Translations under genes and position numbers: made by a program | Assembly (NCBI RefSeq): GCF_900090105.1 | Contig: NZ_FMDM01000016.1 | Coordinates: 62,001-126,000 of the forward strand | DNA: 64,000 nucleotides | Direction: 5' to 3' | DNA from: Micromonospora humi | GTDB taxonomy: Bacteria > Actinomycetota > Actinomycetes > Mycobacteriales > Micromonosporaceae | Notes under the pieces: model-generated | Database searches by the model: none | The model's input: the letters and a program-made list of their open reading frames with translations, nothing else | Told to the model about the DNA's origin: nothing | Shown: positions 15,729 to 23,092 of the stretch, piece by piece | How the letters are laid out: the number at the start of each line of letters is the position of its first letter | Numbering within the stretch: position 1 is the stretch's first letter

Positions 15729-16415
15729 GTGTGGGCGGGTGAGGTGGAGCGGGCGGGCGAGCGGCTGTACGCCGTCTTCGCCCGGCACCCGATGCCCCCC
15801 GACATGGCGGCGTGCGACCACTGCGTCGACCCGGCCGACGTCGACCGGTTCCGGCGCACCCCGCTGCGCGCGCTGACCCCGGAGCAGCTCGGCAGCTACC
15901 TCGGCAACTCGGGCACCTGGGGCGACGGGAGCGAACTGCCGCACCTGGTGCCCCGACTGCTGACCGCGTACGCGGGCGGCGAGATGACCGACTGGTGGTG
16001 GCCGGCGACCGTGACCCGCCGGATCGGCGAGCAGTGGGCGGACTGGACACCGGCCGAGCGGGACGCGGTCGAGGACTTCCTCCGCGACTGGTGGCGGAGG
16101 ACGTTGACCTCGTGGCCGTCGACATGTCCGGCGGAGGAGGTGCTGGACGCGGTGGCCGCACTGGGGCTGAACATCGACCCCTACCTGGCGGACTTCGCCG
16201 AGTTGTCGGGCGAGGCGCCCATCCGCCACCTGGCGGAGGTCGTGCGGTGGTCGGCGCCGGACGAACGATCCGGGTGGGAGCTGGCGCACTGGTTGGCCTC
16301 CGACGTCCCGGCCGATCTGCTGTGGACGGCGGCGGTGGCCACTGCGGGCAGCCCGCTCGGCGACGAGCTGGCCGAGGCGGGGGACCTGGCCGACCTGCTC
16401 CGGAACACGCGCTGA
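15729..16415 (+). CDS. Conserved hypothetical protein, Trp-rich, CxxC
   Basis: 228 residues; I do not recognise the family. Near the N-terminus, MPPDMAACDHCVDPADVDRF contains a CDHC pair that could bind metal or be redox-active. A Trp-rich middle follows (TDWWWPATVTRRIGEQWADW, then FLRDWWRRTL), with an acidic helical C-terminus. No signal peptide or membrane segment is present, so it is probably cytoplasmic. GTG 15729 is chosen because the CxxC region begins soon after it and a GAGACT box ends 6 bases upstream; GTG 15744 is an alternative. It stands alone after the acyl-CoA operon and is convergent with the membrane gene at 16479. Coding use fits the neighbours. Confidence 0.7.
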   Translation: MWAGEVERAGERLYAVFARHPMPPDMAACDHCVDPADVDRFRRTPLRALTPEQLGSYLGNSGTWGDGSELPHLVPRLLTAYAGGEMTDWWWPATVTRRIGEQWADWTPAERDAVEDFLRDWWRRTLTSWPSTCPAEEVLDAVAALGLNIDPYLADFAELSGEAPIRHLAEVVRWSAPDERSGWELAHWLASDVPADLLWTAAVATAGSPLGDELAEAGDLADLLRNTR

Positions 16416-16478
16416 CCAGGTCGCTTGCCGACTCCGGGGCAGGCCCGCGTCGGGCGTCGGGTGCCGGCCGCGCGACGG

Positions 16479-17534
16479 TCAGTCGACCGTGCGGCAGGCG
16501 GCGTCGATCCGGTGGACCGGGCGGACCCGACGGCCCAGACCCCCCAACAGCGAGTCCTCCACGTGGAAGTCGCGCACCCGGAGCTGCCGCCGGGGCAGCT
16601 CGTCCTCGCTCGGGCAGAGCACCTGCGCGCGTACCAGGCCGATCGGCAGGTAGCGGACGCCGCCGCGCTCCTGGAGCAGCACCACGTCGACGTCGTCCAC
16701 GGTGACCACGTGACCGCGGACGTCCTCCATGACGCCGGGCGACGACTCGACGGTGGTCACGGTCAGCGGCAGCACCGGCGTGGTGATCACCGGCAGCGCC
16801 GCCCAGACCAGCATGGCCAGCACCGCCGCCTCGGTGATCGAGGCGAGCGGTCGGGTCACCGCGGCCGGCAGCGGGCCGGTCACGAAGAGCGCCACCACCG
16901 GGGGTACGACCAGCAGCATCAGCGCGAGCGTCTCGCCCTGCCGGACGGCGTCGAGCAGGGTGGGCGCGAGCAACCACAGGTATCCGGCGAAGCCGGCGGC
17001 GAGCAGCAACAGGCGCGGTGCCCGCTGCTCGTGCAGCCGCTCCGGGCTGAGCTGGAAGGCCGCCACGAACGCCGGGAGCAGCAGCGGCAGGTAGAGCAGT
17101 GGCCAGGTGACCAGTGCGAGCAGGAAGCTGGCCACGGCGAACCAGGCCGGCGTGCTGTCCACCCAGCGGGCGAAGAGCGGGCGGCGCGTGCCCGGTGGCA
17201 TCCGCTCCACGCTGACCCGCAGCACCGCCCCGAGCGCGAAGATCGCGACGAGCGCGGTGGAGAGCAGCGCGGCAGCCGTGGTGAGGAAGCCGGCCAGCAG
17301 GTTCACCGTGCCGACGTTGGCCACCAGCAGCAGCGTGGTCTGCAACTCGCCGCCCGCCTCGACACCGAGCCGGAGCACCGAGAAGACGGCCGGCACCCCG
17401 ACCACCGCGGTCCAGAAGGACTGGGTGGCCCGGGCACGCCGGGCGTCCGGTTCGGCGGGCGGCGGTACGGGCCGGGGCGCCTGGACGTCACCGGCCGGCG
17501 CGACGCTCGCCGGCGGGGCCGTCGGGGCGGTCAT
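16479..17534 (-). CDS. Polytopic membrane protein coupled to a binding lipoprotein
   Basis: 351 residues. After a Pro/Ala-rich cytoplasmic N-terminus (about 35 residues) come roughly seven to eight hydrophobic segments, including FWTAVVGVPAVFSVLRLGV, LLAGFLTTAAALLSTALV, VASFLLALVTWPLLYLPLLL and AAVLAMLVWAALPVITT. An ~80-residue hydrophilic tail without a recognisable domain follows. It is not an ABC permease: there is no EAA loop. The ATG at 17534 overlaps the stop of the upstream substrate-binding lipoprotein gene as ATGA, so the two are made together. The pairing recalls the GlnH/GlnX signalling pair of Mycobacterium, but sequence homology to GlnX is not established here. Confidence 0.72.
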   Translation of the reverse strand: MTAPTAPPASVAPAGDVQAPRPVPPPAEPDARRARATQSFWTAVVGVPAVFSVLRLGVEAGGELQTTLLLVANVGTVNLLAGFLTTAAALLSTALVAIFALGAVLRVSVERMPPGTRRPLFARWVDSTPAWFAVASFLLALVTWPLLYLPLLLPAFVAAFQLSPERLHEQRAPRLLLLAAGFAGYLWLLAPTLLDAVRQGETLALMLLVVPPVVALFVTGPLPAAVTRPLASITEAAVLAMLVWAALPVITTPVLPLTVTTVESSPGVMEDVRGHVVTVDDVDVVLLQERGGVRYLPIGLVRAQVLCPSEDELPRRQLRVRDFHVEDSLLGGLGRRVRPVHRIDAACRTVD

Positions 17535-18472
17535 CGCCGGGGTGCCTTGTCGTCGAAGTCGACGAGCTTCGGCACGTGCAGCGGCTGCGGTTGGGACTTC
17601 TCGGCCTTGAGCCACGGCCCGAGCGTGCGGTTGTAGGCGGTCAGCCAGGGACTGCTGATGCCGTCCCGGCCCTCCAGGTAGCTCTTCTGGAGGGCGAACG
17701 CGACCAGGTCGCGCAGCGCCGGGTCACCGATCGGCACCCCGATGCCGAGCAGCTCGCTGGTGCCGAACGGCATGTCGACGATCTCGAACTCGGTCGGGTA
17801 CTGGGAGAGGAAGCCGGCCAGGATGGTCTCGTCGGAGCTGACCGCGTCGTAGCGGCGTTCCCGGATGCCGCGGACGCAGTCGCCGACGGTCTTCACCACG
17901 TACGCGCGGACCTGGTGCTTCTCCAGCTCCGCCTCGGTGGTGGAGCCGCCACTGGTGCAGATCCGCAGCTCCGGCCGGCGCAGGTCCTCGATGGTGCGGA
18001 TGCGGTCGCGCAGCCGCGTCGGCACCATCACCTCCTGGGTGGTGACGAAGTAGGGCCCGGCGAAGCTGATCAGCTTCTCCCGTTCCTCGGTCATCGAGAA
18101 GCTGGACACGACCAGGTCGACGGTGCCGCCCTGGAGCGCGGGGATGCGGTCCTCGGTGGCCAGCGCCACCCACTGGATGCGCTGGTCACCCTGGAAGCCG
18201 AGCGACGCGGCGATGTAGCGGGCGATCTCGACGTCGAAGCCGACGTGCGCGCCGTCGCGCAGGGCCCCCATCAGCGGCTCGGTCTCGGATATCCCGATCT
18301 TGATCTTCGCCTGACCGTCGACGTGCGACTCGTGCAACTTGTCGAGGACCGAGGGCAGTGGCGGTTCGCGACGGTTGTCGCAGCCGGCGGCGGCGGCCAG
18401 GGTGAGCGTCACCGCCACGGCCAGCGTGGTGGCGAGCGAGCGGAGCCGGTGGCGGGGAGAGACCTCGGGCAT
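17531..18472 (-). CDS. Amino-acid-type substrate-binding lipoprotein (SBP_bac_3, GlnH-like)
   Basis: 313 residues. A lipoprotein signal ends in AAAAGC (lipobox, Cys about 30). The mature part is the type 3 periplasmic binding fold: IKIGISETEPLMG, GFDVEIARYIAASLG, VDLVVSSFSMTEERE, FAGPYFVTTQEVMVP and YDAVSSDETIL match polar amino-acid/glutamate binding proteins. It should sit on the outer face of the membrane and bind an amino acid. No ABC permease or ATPase gene is adjacent, and the only partner is the overlapping membrane gene. A TACTCT -10 element lies at 18515-18510 on this strand, and GAGGTG precedes the ATG as ribosome-binding site. Confidence 0.85.
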   Translation of the reverse strand: MPEVSPRHRLRSLATTLAVAVTLTLAAAAGCDNRREPPLPSVLDKLHESHVDGQAKIKIGISETEPLMGALRDGAHVGFDVEIARYIAASLGFQGDQRIQWVALATEDRIPALQGGTVDLVVSSFSMTEEREKLISFAGPYFVTTQEVMVPTRLRDRIRTIEDLRRPELRICTSGGSTTEAELEKHQVRAYVVKTVGDCVRGIRERRYDAVSSDETILAGFLSQYPTEFEIVDMPFGTSELLGIGVPIGDPALRDLVAFALQKSYLEGRDGISSPWLTAYNRTLGPWLKAEKSQPQPLHVPKLVDFDDKAPRR

Positions 18473-18549
18473 CGGGCACCTCGATCACGGACACGACGAC
18501 GGGGCACTCAGAGTAGCCGCCACCACACAATGGGCTGCGTTCCTGTCGG

Positions 18550-18591
18550 CCCGGGGTGCGGCGGGCGCCCGATCACCCGCCGCACCCCGGG
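18550..18591 (-). terminator. 16-bp perfect hairpin downstream of the secreted hydrolase gene
   Basis: CCCGGGGTGCGGCGGG (18550-18565) pairs perfectly with 18576-18591 across a 10-base loop. It lies just past the stop of the 18598-20382 gene, before the binding-protein gene. There is no U-tract, as is usual in actinomycetes. Confidence 0.7.
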
Positions 18592-18597
18592 GGTCCG

Positions 18598-20382
18598 TCA
18601 GCGGACGGTCAGCGTGCCGACCGCCGGCCGCGGCGTGGCCACCGGCGGCAGCCGCTTCGGCTCGCCCCGGCCCGGCTCGCCGGCGCGGGCCAGCTCGCTC
18701 TTCGAGGAAGCCGCCCGGTCGGCCGACGGGTCGTCCTGGAACGGCTGGGAGTCACCGACGCAGAGCGTGCCCTTGGCCGGCGGCTTGCCGGTGAGCAGGT
18801 AGGTGTCGATCCGGCTGGTCACGCACGCCGAGGTGCCGTACGCGGTGTGCCCCCAGCTGTCGCTGCTCAGCAGCCGGCTGTTCGGCAGCAGCCTGGCCGA
18901 GCCGACCGCGCCCTGGTAGTTGGTGGCCGGGTCCCAGTAGTTGCCGACCACCAGCACCGGGGCGGCGGTGGTGCGGTTGAACGGGCCGGTGTAGGCGTCC
19001 TCGTCACGCACCGTCCAGGTGTTGCGGGCGCAGGGCGCGGTGCCCCAGGCCCAGGCCCGCCCGAAGTACGGTGCCCGCTGGTCCTCCTTGGCCGACAGCG
19101 CCGGCCAGGCGTCCGCGCTCTTCGGGTGGTAGGCGTCGGTGCAGTCCACGGTCAGGAACGTCTCCAGCCCGTTGTTGTACGGGAAGTCGTATCCCCGCTG
19201 CTGCCGGGCCTTCGCGGCGCGGGCGGCGAGCGCCTTGCGGGCCGCCGCGGTGGCGGCCTTGCCGGCGGCCGGGTCGGTCGCGTCCAGCAGCAGGACGGTG
19301 ATCTCCACGACGGAAGACCAGCCGTACGGGTCGTAGAGCGCGCCGAGGGTGGCGCCGACGAAGTCGGCGTAGCTGACGGTGTACGAGCCGTAGTCCGGGT
19401 CGTCGATCACCGCCGGCTTCTTGCGCAGCCGCTTGGCCACCGTCTCGTAGGCGGCGACCGGGTTGCCCTTGGCGGCCAGCTCGCACTTGTCGGCGCCGAC
19501 CTTGCCGCACCGGACCAGGATCTCGTGCAGCGCCTTGTAGGCACCGTCGGCGCTGCGCAGCCGGGTCTCCTGGAGCTGGTTGCGGGCCTTGCCCTGGCCG
19601 ACCCAGGCGTTGGGGTTGAGCACGCCGTCGACGACGAGCGCGCGGAACCGGTCCGGGAACATGTTGGCGTAGTACTGGCCGAGCGCGGTGCCGTAGCTGA
19701 AGCCCAGGTAGCTGAGCTTCTTGTCGCCGACCGCCCGGCGCAGCACGTCCATGTCGCGGGCCACCTCGGCGGTGGACGCCGCGCCGGTCAGCGGCTTGCC
19801 GGTGGTCGAGCACGCCTTGCCGACCGCCTTGGACGAGGCGACGTACGCCTTCTCCTCGGCCTTCGTCCACGGGAACGCGACGTTCAGCCCGGCGTACGCC
19901 CGGGTCTGGTCCTTCACCGACGGGAAGCACTTGATGTTGTCGCTGGCCGCCACGCCGCGCGGGTCGACGCCGACGATGTCGAAGCGGTCGAGCAGGTCGT
20001 CGCCGAGGAAGTAGGGTGCGGCGAGCGCGATGTCCGTGCCGGAGCCGCCCGGGCCACCCGGGTTGAGGAAGAGGCTGCCGACCTTGTGCTGCCGGTCGCG
20101 GGCCTTGACCCGGAGCAGCGCGACCTCGGTGGTGGCGCCCTTCGGCTTGTCGTAGTCCAGCGGCAGCCGGACCGTCGCACACTCGGCGTAGTCGTAGCAG
20201 GCGTACCAGTCGAGCTTCGGCGTGGGTACGCGGTCCACCCGGCGTGCCTCGGCCGTGCTGGTGCGGTCGTACGTGGGCGGTTGCGCTGCCGGCGCGGCGG
20301 CCGCGGCGGGCGCGACGGCCGATCCGGCGAGGAGGATCCCGGCGATCCCTGTTGCGGCGAGGGACCGGACTACTCGGGGCAT
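18598..20382 (-). CDS. Secreted alpha/beta hydrolase, tripeptidyl aminopeptidase (SlpD/TAP) family
   Basis: 594 residues. The N-terminal signal peptide (RSLAATGIAGILLAGSAVAPAAAAAPA) predicts export. The alpha/beta hydrolase core follows: LFLNPGGPGGSG (oxyanion hole), FDIVGVDPRGVAASD, and the nucleophile elbow GFSYGTALGQ (Ser about 214). A TAP-like C-terminal domain has PVLVVGNYWDPATNY (acid) and SDSWGHTAYG (catalytic His). Family members cleave tripeptides from N-termini or hydrolyse esters outside the cell. The ATG follows a GGAAGG site, and TAGAGT at 20441-20436 is a plausible -10. It is followed by a strong hairpin. The Arg/Pro-rich tail after residue 560 is not conserved in the family, as far as I know. 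Confidence 0.88.
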   Translation of the reverse strand: MPRVVRSLAATGIAGILLAGSAVAPAAAAAPAAQPPTYDRTSTAEARRVDRVPTPKLDWYACYDYAECATVRLPLDYDKPKGATTEVALLRVKARDRQHKVGSLFLNPGGPGGSGTDIALAAPYFLGDDLLDRFDIVGVDPRGVAASDNIKCFPSVKDQTRAYAGLNVAFPWTKAEEKAYVASSKAVGKACSTTGKPLTGAASTAEVARDMDVLRRAVGDKKLSYLGFSYGTALGQYYANMFPDRFRALVVDGVLNPNAWVGQGKARNQLQETRLRSADGAYKALHEILVRCGKVGADKCELAAKGNPVAAYETVAKRLRKKPAVIDDPDYGSYTVSYADFVGATLGALYDPYGWSSVVEITVLLLDATDPAAGKAATAAARKALAARAAKARQQRGYDFPYNNGLETFLTVDCTDAYHPKSADAWPALSAKEDQRAPYFGRAWAWGTAPCARNTWTVRDEDAYTGPFNRTTAAPVLVVGNYWDPATNYQGAVGSARLLPNSRLLSSDSWGHTAYGTSACVTSRIDTYLLTGKPPAKGTLCVGDSQPFQDDPSADRAASSKSELARAGEPGRGEPKRLPPVATPRPAVGTLTVR

Positions 20383-20585
20383 GTGGCTGCCTTCCGGTGG
20401 GGAACAGATCCGTCGAGGAGACCTCGACCCTCGTCACTCTAGGGATCGACGGCCATCGGAGGGGCCCCGCAAAAGCGGACCGATGCGGCAAAAGGCCAAT
20501 GGGCGTAACGAATTTTTCTTGATCGACGCTTTTCGCGATCCTCTGTGGAACGGATCAGTGACGGGAAGCCGTCCCGGGCCGGCGG

Positions 20586-20613
20586 TTGACAGGCCGGCCT
20601 GCTGGGCCATGCT
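20586..20613 (+). promoter_or_regulatory. Promoter TTGACA-N16-CATGCT for a leaderless gene
   Basis: A consensus -35 TTGACA (20586-20591) and CATGCT (20608-20613) are 16 bases apart, and GTG 20620 follows 6 bases after the -10. This is one of the best sigma-70-type promoters in the window. Confidence 0.65.
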
Positions 20614-20619
20614 TGTCGG

Positions 20620-21021
20620 GTGAGTTCGTTCCCGAGGTCGAGTGCGCGGACGAAGGCCCTCGTCGCCTCCGTGGCGACGGTGGCCGCGCTGGTGACCCTG
20701 GCGGCCTGGCGGCCGCCCGGCATCCTGTCGGTCGTGCTGGCCCTGGTCTGTGTCGTGCTCGGCATGGTCACCGGGGTGACGATCACCGCCGCCCGGCAGC
20801 CCGGCGGCGGTGGCGTCGAGACCCCGCGGGCCCAGGGCTGGCCGGCCCCCGACCCGGGGTACGGGGTGGACGCCGACACGCTCGAGGCGATCGACCCGCG
20901 CGCGGTGCGGAACCTGCGCACCCCGGCCGGTCACCCGGTCGACGCGGACACGCTGGAGACGCTCGACCCGAGGTCGGTGCGGCAGCAGCAGCGGGCCGGG
21001 AACGGGCTCAGCGACCGGTGA
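20620..21021 (+). CDS. Small membrane-anchored protein with a duplicated VDADTLE motif
   Basis: 133 residues; no family recognised. Two hydrophobic segments lie about residues 13-29 and 35-57 (ALVASVATVAALVTLAAW and GILSVVLALVCVVLGMVTGV), with a Pro/Gly-rich linker after them. The C-terminal soluble part contains a tandem duplication: VDADTLEAIDPRAVRNLR and VDADTLETLDPRSVRQQQ, about 23 residues apart. Such short repeats often bind a partner. The GTG start is set by the promoter, which leaves no 5' leader. Its last 14 bases overlap the 3' end of the convergent kinase gene, so antisense read-through between the two is possible. Confidence 0.7.
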   Translation: MSSFPRSSARTKALVASVATVAALVTLAAWRPPGILSVVLALVCVVLGMVTGVTITAARQPGGGGVETPRAQGWPAPDPGYGVDADTLEAIDPRAVRNLRTPAGHPVDADTLETLDPRSVRQQQRAGNGLSDR

Positions 21022-22483
21022 GGGTGGGGCGGGCGAGCGCGTTCACGCCCTGCCCGGCCAGGCAGCGATAGGTGCGGTCGGCCTCGGTGTCGGCCGGCGG
21101 CAACACTTCGAGGTTCCACCCGGTCGCCTTCTCGACGCCGCTGACCAGGCGGAACGTGCCGGTGTTGCAGACCTTGCGGACGGCCGGGTCGGCGGTGACC
21201 GCGTCGTGCGCCGCCCCGGCGAGCGCGGCCGGCAGGTCGCCGGCCGCATAGGTCTCCCAGGTGTGCTGACCGTCGCACGGCACCCGGCTCGCCTCGGCCC
21301 GGTCCCGGCGCAGCCGCACCGGGCCGTAGCACTCCAACTCGGACCCGCAGCGCGCCCCGGCCGGGAGCCGGACGTCGGCCGACGCGCACCCGGGCAGCGG
21401 CGTCGCCCCGGCCACGCCGGTGGCCGGCACGGTCGGCGAGACCGCGGGCGGCGGCCCGCCGGCCAGCCAGGCGCCGCCGGCGGCGGAGGCGGCCAGTGCG
21501 AGCACGCCGGCCCCGCCGAGGAACCAGCGCCTCGGCCAGCGCCGGCTCCGGGTCGGCACGGTCGGGTGGTCGTCCTTGGCGGGCTGCCGCGGGCTCGGCC
21601 CGCCGGTTCGGCCGTACGGGCCGCCGGTGCCGACGAACGGGGTCGTCGGGGCGGCCGGGTCGAGCGGGAGCGCGGCGAGCATGCCGCGCAGCTCGACGGC
21701 GGAGGGACGCTCACCCGGGTCGTTGGACATGCCCAGGCGCAGCACGTCGATCAGTTCCTCGGGCACCCCGGGCAGGCCGGGAATCGGCTGCTGGAACATC
21801 TCCAGCACCGTGACCAGGCTCGGATTGCGCTCGGACTGCCAGCGCGGGGGGCGGCCGTGCATCACCGCGTAGAGTGTGGCGCAGAGCGCGTACACGTCCA
21901 CGGCCGGGCTGGGCGGGCTGTGGCTGAACATCTCCGGCGGCGCGTACGCCGGGGTGAGAACCTCCAGCGTGACCGAGGCGTCGCGCACCTCGGCCAGCAC
22001 CGCCAACCCGAAGTCGGCGAGCACCGCCGAGTTGAACTCGGAGTGCAGGATGTTGGCCGGCTTGACGTCGCGGTGCAGCACGCCGGCCGCGTGCGAGTGG
22101 GCCAGCGCGTCGGCGATCTTCACGCCGAGGTCGCGGGTCTCCGCCGCGTCCAGCGGTGAGGTACGCATCCGTTCCGCGTACGAGCCGTCGCAGAGCTCCA
22201 TGATCAGGTAGGGGTGCTGGTCGACGGTGACCCCGACGTCGAAGAGGTCGACCACGTGCGGGTGCGACGACATCCGGCCGGCGGCTCGGGCCTCGCGCAG
22301 GAACCGGGCCTGGTCGCGCTCGCTGTCCAGCGTCCGGTTCTCGACCTTGACGGCCACCTCACGCCCCACCGAGATCTGGGTCGCCCGGTAGACGGTGGCG
22401 TAACCACCCCGGGCGAACACCTCCAGATCGGTCAGACCGGGCACGATGGGCAGCCGCAGGGCGCCGGGCGGGGTCTCGGTCAC
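21008..22483 (-). CDS. Membrane Ser/Thr protein kinase (Hanks type) with cysteine-bearing extracellular domain
   Basis: 491 residues. The kinase domain occupies about residues 18-270: glycine loop ARGGYATVYRA, ATP lysine in EVAVKV, catalytic loop HRDVKPANI, metal-binding ADFGLA, and an activation segment ending TPAYAPPEM. The residues needed for activity are all present. A Pro-rich linker leads to one membrane helix (FLGGAGVLALAASAAGGAWL, about 333-352). The outer domain (about 110 residues) has several Cys and the phrase VPCDGQHTWETYAAG, reminiscent of septum-formation-type domains. It lacks PASTA repeats. The GTG start is 6 bases after TATTTT, suggesting a leaderless mRNA. The external ligand is unknown. 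Confidence 0.9.
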   Translation of the reverse strand: MTETPPGALRLPIVPGLTDLEVFARGGYATVYRATQISVGREVAVKVENRTLDSERDQARFLREARAAGRMSSHPHVVDLFDVGVTVDQHPYLIMELCDGSYAERMRTSPLDAAETRDLGVKIADALAHSHAAGVLHRDVKPANILHSEFNSAVLADFGLAVLAEVRDASVTLEVLTPAYAPPEMFSHSPPSPAVDVYALCATLYAVMHGRPPRWQSERNPSLVTVLEMFQQPIPGLPGVPEELIDVLRLGMSNDPGERPSAVELRGMLAALPLDPAAPTTPFVGTGGPYGRTGGPSPRQPAKDDHPTVPTRSRRWPRRWFLGGAGVLALAASAAGGAWLAGGPPPAVSPTVPATGVAGATPLPGCASADVRLPAGARCGSELECYGPVRLRRDRAEASRVPCDGQHTWETYAAGDLPAALAGAAHDAVTADPAVRKVCNTGTFRLVSGVEKATGWNLEVLPPADTEADRTYRCLAGQGVNALARPTLTGR

Positions 22484-22489
22484 GGCTCG

Positions 22490-22495
22490 AAAATA
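22490..22495 (-). promoter_or_regulatory. -10 element TATTTT for the kinase gene
   Basis: Read on the minus strand, TATTTT (22495-22490) is followed by six bases and then the GTG start at 22483. It is an AT-rich hexamer in a very GC-rich setting, so it is unlikely to be chance. Confidence 0.6.
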
Positions 22496-22513
22496 CCCAA
22501 CGGTCCCGGTCGG

Positions 22514-22984
22514 TCAGCGCGCCGCGTCGGAGGCCGGCACCGGCACGGAGTCGCCCGACCCGGTGGGGACGGTCGGATCGGCTGTCGCCCGGCGCGCGTC
22601 CCACCACAGGCCGGCGGCGGTCGCCAGCGCGCCCAGCCCCTCCCACGCGGCCACCCCGAAGAACCGCCCCGGCGCCACGTCGGAGAGCACCGCGATGGTG
22701 AACACGGTGAACGTCACCAGCCGGAACCAGACCGTGAAGCGGTAGAACGGGCGCCACTCGGTGGCCACCGCGAGCAGGTAGTAGACGCCCATGTTGAACG
22801 AGGCCATCGAGGCGGCGGTGAGGAACGTGCCGGTGTAGTCGCCCGGCGCGCGCTCGGCCGGCACCTCGAAGCCGAGCAGGCGCAGCTGGGTCTCCGGCCA
22901 GATCAGGCCCAGCGCGCCGAGCAGCAGCGCCAGCAGCCCGAAGACCGCGATCGTCCAGCCGGCGCCGGAGCGCGGCAGCCTCAT
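22514..22984 (-). CDS. Small four-helix membrane protein, unknown function
   Basis: 156 residues; family not recognised. About four transmembrane helices are visible: WTIAVFGLLALLLGALGLIW, an FLTAASMASFNMGVYYLLAVA segment of similar length, VTFTVFTIAVLSD, and FFGVAAWEGLGALATAAGLW. A hydrophilic Ser/Pro/Asp-rich tail of about 25 residues follows. The ATG has a GAGGAGGG ribosome-binding site. It sits between the kinase gene and the cyclase/ATPase gene on the same strand, but the 108-base gap to the cyclase and the kinase's own promoter suggest a separate transcript. Codon use matches the surroundings. Confidence 0.7.
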   Translation of the reverse strand: MRLPRSGAGWTIAVFGLLALLLGALGLIWPETQLRLLGFEVPAERAPGDYTGTFLTAASMASFNMGVYYLLAVATEWRPFYRFTVWFRLVTFTVFTIAVLSDVAPGRFFGVAAWEGLGALATAAGLWWDARRATADPTVPTGSGDSVPVPASDAAR

Positions 22985-23092
22985 CGTCCCTCCTCATGCA
23001 CCCGCGGTGGCGCTCGCCCACGCGCGCCGCCGCCCCACGCTATCCGCCCGCACCGTCGAACACATCCCCGGAACCGGCAGAACCGGAAGTGC

